Source: JACCZX01 sp040003315 (GTDB lineage: Bacteria > Pseudomonadota > Gammaproteobacteria > Burkholderiales > Burkholderiaceae_F). Taken from it: a DNA stretch of 7,637 nt. A model generated the notes under the pieces. The model was given only the letters and a program-made list of their open reading frames with translations. It had not been told where the DNA came from and ran no database searches. The stretch is taken from NCBI GenBank assembly GCA_040003315.1, contig JBDUCU010000131.1:1-7637 (forward strand). Reading direction: 5' to 3'. A program made the position numbers and the translations under genes. Each line of letters begins with the position of its first letter. Position 1 is the first letter of the stretch. Shown here in pieces: positions 1-5,154 of the stretch.

Positions 1-649
1 TGGCACGGCTCTTTAGCAGATGTCCCTCGCGCGCAGGTCCGAAATAGCTGCCGGTCACCTGCAGCATGGCGATACTGCCAGCATAGAGGTGGTGACTGTA
101 CCCGTCGCCGGCCCCATTGTTCACGAAGGTCGAATCGATGACCTGCAGTTCGATGGTGGGTTCATTGGAGGTCAAAACACCGTTCTCATTGCCTTCGAAA
201 GCGCATCGAATGATGGTCAGGCGCCCTTGCTCAAGACGAATCCCGGCGCCATTGCGATCGGCCACGCGCGCATTGAAAAATCCGATGTTATCGATGGTGA
301 CCGAGCCGCCGCGGACGACAAAGATCGCTTTGCCCTCTGCAGACTGGCCTTGCGCCATGACTCTGGGCCGAGTGCCGGTGCCGCGAATGACGAGCTCGTT
401 CTGTGTCCAGACCGCGGTGTCTCCCTGATAGTCGCCCGCATCGACTTCGATAACATCGCCGTCCCGCGCGATTTCGGAGGCTTTGCGGAGCGTGCGAACG
501 TCGTGCCCGGCACCGACTTTGATGACGCGTCCGGCGATCGCAGGCTTGTTCGCGTTCATCCCGCGCGCCTGAGAAGACGCTTGCGACGCGAACAGAATAC
601 TGAGGACTGAGCAAGCTATAAGCAACAAGTGTCGATTTACGTTTTGCAT
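1..649 (-). CDS. Exported right-handed parallel beta-helix protein (3' end beyond window)
   Basis: I translated the minus strand from the ATG at 649-647 and it stays open for 216 residues to the left edge, so the C-terminus is missing. Residues 1 to about 28 form a classic Sec signal peptide: MQNVNR, then a hydrophobic core (HLLLIACSVLSILF), then a likely signal peptidase I site around ASSQA. The mature part begins with a segment typical of beta-helix proteins (IKVGAGHDVRTLRKASEIAR, then DGDVIEVDAGDY). Short beta-strand turns follow (ELVIRGTG, AIFVVRGGSVTIDNIGFFNA, GRLTIIRCAFEGNENGV, IELQVIDSTFVNNGAG), ending in YAGSIAMLQVTGSYF and GHLLKSRA (residues 189-216). Stacked I/V-x-I/V rungs with Asn turns are the hallmark of the pectate-lyase-like fold. 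In exopolysaccharide loci such proteins are periplasmic lyases, epimerases or binding proteins; which one cannot be told because the catalytic region may lie outside the window. No good Shine-Dalgarno precedes the ATG. It is divergent from the ATP-grasp gene, with almost no intergenic DNA. Confidence 0.85.
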   Translation of the reverse strand, partial: MQNVNRHLLLIACSVLSILFASQASSQARGMNANKPAIAGRVIKVGAGHDVRTLRKASEIARDGDVIEVDAGDYQGDTAVWTQNELVIRGTGTRPRVMAQGQSAEGKAIFVVRGGSVTIDNIGFFNARVADRNGAGIRLEQGRLTIIRCAFEGNENGVLTSNEPTIELQVIDSTFVNNGAGDGYSHHLYAGSIAMLQVTGSYFGPAREGHLLKSRA

Positions 650-664
650 GGGGCCGTCTGGGTC

Positions 665-669
665 AGGAG
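665..669 (+). promoter_or_regulatory. Ribosome binding site AGGAG deciding a TTG start
   Basis: AGGAG lies five bases upstream of the in-frame TTG at 675-677. The in-frame ATG at 648 has only a T-rich stretch before it and no Shine-Dalgarno match. The protein from TTG begins directly with the first beta strand (SVLVILGAS), as expected for the pre-ATP-grasp domain, whereas the ATG adds nine Gly/Ser-rich residues. Confidence 0.55.
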
Positions 670-674
670 CTACA

Positions 675-1790
675 TTGTCCGTTCTAGTGATTCTCGGGGC
701 GTCGATCACCGCGCTGGCAGTGGCGCGTGATGCGCATTGTCACGGACTGCAGCCAGTGATTGTCGACCAAGCCGATGGACCGGCCTTTCACTGCCGTTGG
801 GTGACGCCGGTGCGCGTCAGCGCGATTGCCGAACCGGCGACCCTGCGGAGCATTATCGATGTCGGCTTGGGCGTTCCGGACGCTGCACTGATTTCGACGG
901 CCGATCATTGGACGCGGTTTGTTATCGAGCACCGCTCGACGCTGACTTCGTCGTTCAGGGCGATCTTGCAGGCAAGCAATGCGACGCTGGAAATCTGCCT
1001 GGACAAATTGGCTTTTTCCGAGTGGTGCGTTGCGTCCGGATTGCCAACTCCGCTCTCCTGGGTTCCGACGCTCAGCCCGCGGCCGGCCGCATTGGCGTTC
1101 CCGCTCTTGTTGCGGCCGGTACGCACGGTGCATAACAGTCCGATGCTCGGTTTGCCGAAGGCTGTAGAGGCGCGGGACGAAGCGGAACTCGCCGATTGGC
1201 TGCGTCAATACGATGCCAAGGGAGTCGTACCGCTGGTCAGCGAATCTCTTCTCAATAGGCCGCTCGAGCAATACTCGGTTCCGTTTGCGCGGAGCCGCGA
1301 GCGGATATTGCTGTTCACTGCACGCAAAGTGCGACCTGAAGCGGCGCTGTGCCAAACAGGGACATTTGTGCAGATGTGCGTCGATGATCGCATCGAGCGC
1401 CTTGCCCGGTCTACGATCGCGCGCCTCGACTATTTCGGAATTGGCGAAATCGAAATCCTGCGCGACTGCAAGTCGGATACGGATTACCTGATCGAAATCA
1501 ACGCGCGCCCCTGGCTGCAATATGCACTGGCACCCGCATCGGGTCACGATTTTCTTTCGCTGATTCTTGGGCGTCGTGTCGGGACGAAAGCGCCATTGCG
1601 TGAAGGAAGGATGTGGTTGAATCTGCACGACGATCTGTTCGTGGCGTTTTCGCGCTCGATTGGAATAGTTCGCCACGGCCGTCTCGGAGTGCTGGGGTAC
1701 CTCCAGTCTCTCATGCGCGCCAATGTCTTCGCGTTGTTCGACTGGCGCGATCCACGGCCCTTTTTGATGTCGTTGCGCAGGCGCCCATGA
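675..1790 (+). CDS. ATP-grasp domain ligase (carboxylate-amine ligase type)
   Basis: This 371-residue protein (380 if the ATG at 648 is used) has the layout of an ATP-grasp ligase, the class that activates a carboxylate as an acyl phosphate and joins it to an amine or thiol. Numbered from TTG 675, it has a Rossmann-like pre-ATP-grasp segment (VLVILGASITALAVAR, about 3-18, then PVIVD), a DKLAFSEWCVASGLPTP helix and turn (110-126), the ATP-lid strand FPLLLRP (142-148), EQYSVPF (198-204), GIGEIEI (255-261) and LIEINARPW (272-280). Glu274 and Asn276 are the expected Mg/ATP ligands. The pattern is closest to predicted carboligases of the COG3919 type, by memory of the motif and not by search. One oddity is Arg147 where most families have the lid Lys (KP). 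The C-terminal 60 residues are basic. It opens a three-gene operon and its TGA overlaps the next ATG. The substrate is unknown; the neighbouring glycosyltransferase and decarboxylase suggest amide formation on a glycan or carrier in the cytoplasm. Confidence 0.8.
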   Translation: MSVLVILGASITALAVARDAHCHGLQPVIVDQADGPAFHCRWVTPVRVSAIAEPATLRSIIDVGLGVPDAALISTADHWTRFVIEHRSTLTSSFRAILQASNATLEICLDKLAFSEWCVASGLPTPLSWVPTLSPRPAALAFPLLLRPVRTVHNSPMLGLPKAVEARDEAELADWLRQYDAKGVVPLVSESLLNRPLEQYSVPFARSRERILLFTARKVRPEAALCQTGTFVQMCVDDRIERLARSTIARLDYFGIGEIEILRDCKSDTDYLIEINARPWLQYALAPASGHDFLSLILGRRVGTKAPLREGRMWLNLHDDLFVAFSRSIGIVRHGRLGVLGYLQSLMRANVFALFDWRDPRPFLMSLRRRP

Positions 1791-3037
1791 GAACGGCGCT
1801 GATGCTCGCATTTCACTTTCCACCCTTCGCGCAGAGTAGCGGCAGCATTCGCACAATCAGCTTCGTTCGGCACCTTTCAGCAAACGGATGGAAGCCGATC
1901 GTGTTGACCGCGCGCGAGGCCGTTTACCCCGATGTCGATCAACGTAGCCTGGCAATGGTGCCCGCAGGGAGCGATATCGTTCGCGCCCCTGGTCTCGATA
2001 TCGCGCGCCATCTTGCAATCGCCGGACGCTATCCGAATTGGCTCGCGACGCCCGATCGATGGAATACCTGGGCGGCCTGCGCCTTCTTGCGCGGGCTGGC
2101 ATGCATCCGGCGCTATCGTCCGCACGTCCTATGGGCCACATTTCCGATTGCGAGTGCTTTGGCCGCGGCGATGGCGCTGCGCCGGTTCAGCCACATTCCG
2201 CTGATACTTGACCTGCGCGATCCGCTGGTTTACGAGGGGTGGCCCAATGATCGATGGACGCGGCGCAGCTACAGTCGTATCGAAAGACGCGCGGTCGCAG
2301 TGGCGGCTGCTGTCGTGGTCACGACCCCCGGCGCTCGACGGCTTTATGTCGAGCGTTATCCGAACCTGCCGCTGTCTCGTTTCAGGCTCATTGCGAACGG
2401 TATCGACGACGCAATGCCGACCTCGGAGTTGAATGCGCTGCGCGCGCAACCCGCGCCACTCTTGCTGGTGCACAGCGGACTGATGGAAATACCCGACCGC
2501 GATCCAAGCGCCCTTTTTGAGGCGATTGCGAAGCTGCGCGAGCGAGGAGAGGTTTCACCCGAAACGCTGCGTGTCGTGCTGCGCGCCAGCGGACGCGATG
2601 CTGCATATCGACGGCAAATTGCTGAGCTCAAGATCGACGGCATCGTGCGTGTTGAGGGACGCGTATCGCATCCAGAAGCTCTAGAAGAGATGCGGCGAGC
2701 CGACGGTCTGCTGTTGTTGCAAGGAGCGCAATGCGGTCGACAAATTCCCGCCAAGGCTTATGAGTATCTTGCGTGCCGGCGGCCGATCATCGGGTTGCTC
2801 GACCCCGCGGGGGATACCCACGAGCTGATTTCGAAGCAGTGGCAGATTCCGTACGTCGGCGCGATGGATAGTGCACCTGAGATCGCCGAGGTGCTCCGAA
2901 AATTTATCGGCGATTGTCGCGCACAGCAGGCATTCGTTCCCGCTGCAAGCCTGCTGGATCAGCATTCTCGCGCGGCGGGGGCGAGGCAACTGGCACAGCT
3001 GTTTGATGAAGTTTCAAATCGGGGCGCCGATGTATAG
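1787..3037 (+). CDS. Glycosyltransferase, GT-B fold (GT4-like)
   Basis: This encodes 416 residues from the ATG at 1787, whose ATGA overlaps the stop of the ATP-grasp gene. The reading frame is open further upstream, but that part is only a shadow of the previous gene. The N-terminal domain opens MRTALMLAFHFPPFAQSSGSIR; FPP followed by a Ser/Gly-rich turn and Arg is the usual acceptor-side loop of GT4-like enzymes. LDLRDPL (141-147) and VVVTTPGARRLYVERYP (176-192) close this half, and LIANGID (201-207) leads into the linker. The C-terminal donor domain has LLLVHSGLM (225-233), VRVEGRVSHPEALEEMRRADGLLLLQ (287-312) and QIPAKAYEYLACRRPIIGLL (319-338). Glu326 there matches the second Glu of the family's E-x7-E region. 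There are no membrane segments, so it probably acts at the cytoplasmic face on a lipid-linked or carrier-linked sugar. Donor and acceptor cannot be read from the sequence. Translation is likely coupled to the gene before it. Confidence 0.85.
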   Translation: MRTALMLAFHFPPFAQSSGSIRTISFVRHLSANGWKPIVLTAREAVYPDVDQRSLAMVPAGSDIVRAPGLDIARHLAIAGRYPNWLATPDRWNTWAACAFLRGLACIRRYRPHVLWATFPIASALAAAMALRRFSHIPLILDLRDPLVYEGWPNDRWTRRSYSRIERRAVAVAAAVVVTTPGARRLYVERYPNLPLSRFRLIANGIDDAMPTSELNALRAQPAPLLLVHSGLMEIPDRDPSALFEAIAKLRERGEVSPETLRVVLRASGRDAAYRRQIAELKIDGIVRVEGRVSHPEALEEMRRADGLLLLQGAQCGRQIPAKAYEYLACRRPIIGLLDPAGDTHELISKQWQIPYVGAMDSAPEIAEVLRKFIGDCRAQQAFVPAASLLDQHSRAAGARQLAQLFDEVSNRGADV

Positions 3038-4478
3038 CGCGGCACGGAGCCTCGTCAAGAGGGCGCTGATCCGTTCAGTGAATGCGCGCAACGAGCGAGA
3101 GCGCCGGCGATTGCAACAAGGCGACGGCATCGAACCGGCAGCGTGGGGTGCGCGCGTAAACGCAGCCGGCAACCTGGAAATCGACGGTGTTGATGTCGCC
3201 CAGCTCGCGGCTGAACACGGCACACCGCTGCATGTCGTCAGTCGGTCGCGATTGTTGGACGATTACCAGCGTTTTGAGAGCAGCTTCAAGGGTGTGTACC
3301 CCAATATTGGAGTCAGTTACTCGTACAAGACCAATCCATTGCCGGGTGTCATCAAAATCCTGCATGACGCAGGCGCGCTGGCCGAGGTCATTTCGCATTT
3401 TGAACTGTGGCTTGCGCTCGAGCTGGGTGTCGCGCCGGAAAAAATCATCTTCAACGGGCCCGGCAAGACGCGTGAGGCGATTGAGTTGGCTGTCTCGCGC
3501 GGCATCGGCATGATCAACATCGACAGCGTGGCGGAGATTGATGACATCGCACACGCGGCGCTTCGTTTTGGACGCAAGCAGAACGTCGGGGTTCGTGTCA
3601 TCACCTCGGTTGGCTGGTCCTCGCAGTTCGGTCTGCGCATTGCGTCCGGCGCCGCAATGGCCGCTTTCAATCGAATCCGTCAGCATCGGCAACTGACGGC
3701 ATCCGGCGTCCACGTTCATCTTGGCAGCGGCATCAGAGATGTGGAGATCTACCTGCAGGCGGTACGGGACACACTCGATTTCGCCCATTCGGTGCGCGTC
3801 AGCACCGGACTGCAGATCACACAGCTCGACCTTGGCGGCGGCTTTGGTGTGCCGACCGTGCGCCCGTTTACCGAATGGGACACTCGTCTAACGCTAAACG
3901 GCTTTCCCGCGGGCCCGACCGACATTAGCGCAGCACCTCGTCCTGAGGATTACGCTCGGGGCATTGTCGAACTGATACGCAAATATTTCCCGGAAAGCGG
4001 CGGAACATTGCCGATGGTCATTTTCGAACCCGGACGCGCCATCACCAGCAGCGCGCAATGCCTCGTCTTGAAAGTGCTCGCAATCAAGGAAGATCGGGCG
4101 GATTCGTGCAACGTCATTCTCGACGGGGGCAAGAACATCGCAATGCCTCTGGGCTATGAAGTTCACGAACTGCTTGCGGTGAACGGTGCTGCCGACGCTC
4201 GCAGCCGGCGATATGACTTTTACGGACCGCTATGTCATCCAGGCGATCTTCACTTCCGGGCCAAGTCGTTTCGCTGGCTGCAGCCGGGTGACTTTGTGGC
4301 CGTCATGGACGCCGGCGCTTACTTCATTCCGAATCAGATGAATTTCTCGCATCCGCGACCCGCGGTCGTGCTGGTCACTGAGGGGCACGCACGGGCGCTG
4401 CGGCAACGCGAGTCGTTCGACGATATCGTTCGGCTCGACAATCCGCGCCCCAGGAATGCCGGACCGAACATCGCGTAA
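3030..4478 (+). CDS. Fold-type III PLP-dependent decarboxylase (DAP/ornithine/arginine decarboxylase family 2)
   Basis: I chose the ATG at 3030: it gives 482 residues, overlaps the previous gene by 8 bases and has GGGG (3021-3024) five bases upstream. ATG 3006 is an alternative with no Shine-Dalgarno. All family hallmarks are present: the PLP Schiff-base lysine in YSYKTN (Lys100), HVHLGSG (228-234), LDLGGGFG (267-273, phosphate grip), FEPGRAI (332-338), the catalytic cysteine from the other subunit in YGPLCHPGD (398-406, Cys402) and MDAGAYFI (426-433, Tyr431). GPxC-x3-D is the diaminopimelate decarboxylase style of this loop, so decarboxylation is much more likely than racemisation. Residues 1-45 are an extra Arg-rich N-terminal segment ahead of the usual LEIDGVDVAQLA...GTPLHVV start. 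The C-terminus after about 460 is a Pro/Arg-rich tail. It is unlikely to be housekeeping LysA, since it sits last in an operon with an ATP-grasp ligase and a glycosyltransferase. Relatives occur in polysaccharide/exosortase loci and in butirosin biosynthesis (BtrK). Its substrate is unknown. Confidence 0.88.
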   Translation: MYSAARSLVKRALIRSVNARNERERRRLQQGDGIEPAAWGARVNAAGNLEIDGVDVAQLAAEHGTPLHVVSRSRLLDDYQRFESSFKGVYPNIGVSYSYKTNPLPGVIKILHDAGALAEVISHFELWLALELGVAPEKIIFNGPGKTREAIELAVSRGIGMINIDSVAEIDDIAHAALRFGRKQNVGVRVITSVGWSSQFGLRIASGAAMAAFNRIRQHRQLTASGVHVHLGSGIRDVEIYLQAVRDTLDFAHSVRVSTGLQITQLDLGGGFGVPTVRPFTEWDTRLTLNGFPAGPTDISAAPRPEDYARGIVELIRKYFPESGGTLPMVIFEPGRAITSSAQCLVLKVLAIKEDRADSCNVILDGGKNIAMPLGYEVHELLAVNGAADARSRRYDFYGPLCHPGDLHFRAKSFRWLQPGDFVAVMDAGAYFIPNQMNFSHPRPAVVLVTEGHARALRQRESFDDIVRLDNPRPRNAGPNIA

Positions 4479-4488
4479 ATTGGGGACT

Positions 4489-4507
4489 CAATGGGAGCAT
4501 CCCATTG
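4489..4507. terminator. Perfect short hairpin after the decarboxylase gene, possible terminator
   Basis: CAATGGGA (4489-4496), a GCA loop and TCCCATTG (4500-4507) form a perfect 8-bp stem ten bases after the stop codon at 4476-4478. There is no T-tract on either strand after the stem, so it is not a textbook intrinsic terminator. It may instead stabilise the 3' end of the mRNA or assist factor-dependent termination. Confidence 0.4.
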
Positions 4508-4629
4508 GAATGGGCCCGGGTAGGTAAGAGCTCCATTGCGTCGGGCGCCGGCGTGCCGGGCGAACTCCGCCGATACACAAGTTGCGACACCCATCCAGAT
4601 AACGTAATGCATTAGGTCGAATCCGGGAA

Positions 4630-4658
4630 TTGATCTGCCGGCCTCGACAGCGTCAAAT
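4630..4658 (+). promoter_or_regulatory. Candidate sigma-70-like promoter for the lipoprotein block
   Basis: TTGATC (4630-4635) and TCAAAT (4653-4658) are separated by 17 bases. Each matches four of six consensus positions of the -35 and -10 boxes. It lies 60-90 bases before the GTG start at 4722 and just after the AT-rich palindrome at 4605-4614. This is a pattern match only, and such matches arise by chance. Confidence 0.28.
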
Positions 4659-4704
4659 GCGGCACGGAGAGTGGGAGCTGGCGTATTTGCGCCGGTCGGG
4701 ACTT

Positions 4705-4711
4705 AGGGGAG
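4705..4711 (+). promoter_or_regulatory. Ribosome binding site AGGGGAG supporting the GTG start at 4722
   Basis: AGGGGAG ends ten bases before the GTG at 4722, a long but usable spacing. No ATG lies in the same frame before the twin-arginine signal, so this site supports the GTG start. Confidence 0.5.
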
Positions 4712-4721
4712 TGTCGCCGCA

Positions 4722-5075
4722 GTGGTACCGAGAGAGTTTGGCCGTCGAGCCGTACTGGGGTTTGGACTGGCATCCGGGGCACTTGGTCTGCTTGGTTGTA
4801 ACGTCAGCGAACAGGGCGCGCCGGACGATCCGGCGGCAAGCGCCGCGCAGGCGTGGGTGGTGAATCCGCCTTCTTTTGCGGTCGGAGGCGGCGCTGCGTT
4901 TAACCTTGCGACCTCGCTGCCTACGACCGTTGCTCGAGGTGGAGTCTTCGCCGTGAGTACCGCAGGGGCCAGGCTCCCATCTGGAATGACACTGACTTCG
5001 AGTGGGATTCTGTCGGTCGGCACTGCGACCGTGGGAAGCGTCGCGGGCGTCGTATTCACCTACGCGGCACCCTGA
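4722..5075 (+). CDS. Small RR-type lipoprotein with putative Ig-like domain
   Basis: The gene starts at GTG and gives 117 residues as read, ending at a TGA directly after a CCC proline codon. Residues 1-26 are a signal with a twin-arginine-like GRRAVLGFGL stretch and the lipobox LLGC (Cys26), so the mature protein should be a lipid-anchored envelope protein. An Ala/Asp/Pro-rich linker (27-45) leads to a single small beta domain. Its pattern (PPSFAVGGGAAFNLATSLP, RGGVFAV, LPSGMTLTSSGILSVGTATVGSVAGVVFTYAAP) is that of the putative Ig (He_PIG, cadherin-like) domains; the LPSGMTLTSSGILSVGT motif is the strongest sign. No enzymatic residues are evident, so an adhesion, carbohydrate-contact or scaffold role is likely. 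The +1 frame continues for 20 coding-like codons after the TGA, so the C-terminus may be longer than annotated. It is probably co-transcribed with the large lipoprotein gene downstream. A function beyond the fold is not recognised. Confidence 0.75.
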   Translation: MVPREFGRRAVLGFGLASGALGLLGCNVSEQGAPDDPAASAAQAWVVNPPSFAVGGGAAFNLATSLPTTVARGGVFAVSTAGARLPSGMTLTSSGILSVGTATVGSVAGVVFTYAAP

Positions 5076-5136
5076 GCGGACTCCCTCCAGCGCTGAGACG
5101 ATCCTGGACCTCAGCGACATGGCCACGATCAAGTAA
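5074..5136 (+). other. Coding-like +1-frame tail after the CCC-TGA stop (frameshift candidate)
   Basis: Directly after CCC (5070-5072) the +1 frame reads ERTPSSAETILDLSDMATIK and then TAA (5134-5136). Eighteen of the 20 sense codons end in G or C, like the flanking genes. In the zero frame the same DNA stops again within seven codons, and before about 5070 the +1 frame has no coding character. It reads as the true or former C-terminus of the Ig-like lipoprotein. That would mean either a one-base insertion (T5073) or +1 slippage of tRNA-Pro from CCC to CCU at a UGA stop. The tail ends 18 bases before the next gene. Homology cannot be tested here. Confidence 0.4.
5091..5116. repeat. Inverted repeat CGCTGAG/CTCAGCG
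   Basis: CGCTGAG (5091-5097) and CTCAGCG (5110-5116) are perfect 7-bp inverted arms around a 12-base loop. They lie between the Ig-like lipoprotein stop and the next gene, 15 bases after the TGA. No T-run follows, so a terminator is unlikely. It could be a structure near the frameshift candidate, an attenuator or a chance pairing. Confidence 0.35.
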
Positions 5137-5154
5137 GGCAGCGGGCCCACTGAA

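Larger units (their letters stand above)
4479..4721. other. Intergenic region between the two plus-strand blocks
   Basis: This 243-base gap has no convincing gene on either strand. It contains the hairpin just after the decarboxylase stop, a GC-rich run with overlapping palindromes (GGGCCC, CCCGGG, GGCGCC, CGCCGGCG) at about 4512-4555, an AT-rich 10-bp palindrome TAATGCATTA at 4605-4614 that could be an operator half, and a candidate promoter at 4630-4658. Short open frames here (plus strand 4630-4863; minus strand 4612-4334) have arginine-rich or unpatterned translations and overlap real genes, so I do not call them. Confidence 0.6.

Noticed and set aside
20..610. Plus-strand 196-residue open frame in the left part
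   Set aside because: It is the antisense of the beta-helix gene. The minus-strand frame has a signal peptide and beta-helix repeats, while this one has no recognisable pattern and no ribosome binding site.
581..622. TTGCGA and TATAAG as a promoter for the ATP-grasp operon
   Set aside because: The two boxes are 30 bases apart, far from the 16-18 needed, and no better -35 box sits at the right distance from TATAAG (617-622).
1613..1786. Upstream extension of the glycosyltransferase frame to ATG 1613
   Set aside because: The extra 58 residues are a shadow of the ATP-grasp gene. The GT-B fold starts exactly at ATG 1787, which has the typical ATGA overlap.
684..1856. Long minus-strand open frame (390 residues) opposite the ATP-grasp gene
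   Set aside because: Its translation is Arg/Gln-rich without motifs, and the plus strand shows intact ATP-grasp motifs. Long antisense frames are expected in GC-rich genes.
2871..3029. Upstream extension of the decarboxylase frame
   Set aside because: It overlaps the glycosyltransferase C-terminus, lacks a Shine-Dalgarno and shows no conserved pattern before the ATG at 3030.
3075..3788. Minus-strand 237-residue open frame inside the decarboxylase gene
   Set aside because: It is antisense to a gene with all catalytic motifs in place and has no supporting features of its own.
4334..4612. Minus-strand 92-residue open frame spanning the decarboxylase end and the gap
   Set aside because: Two thirds of it is antisense to the decarboxylase gene. 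It has no domain pattern and no ribosome binding site that I can see.
5119..5136. Five-codon mini-ORF ATG...TAA (MATIK) as an independent leader peptide
   Set aside because: It has no ribosome binding site, and it is better explained as the end of the longer coding-like +1-frame tail.
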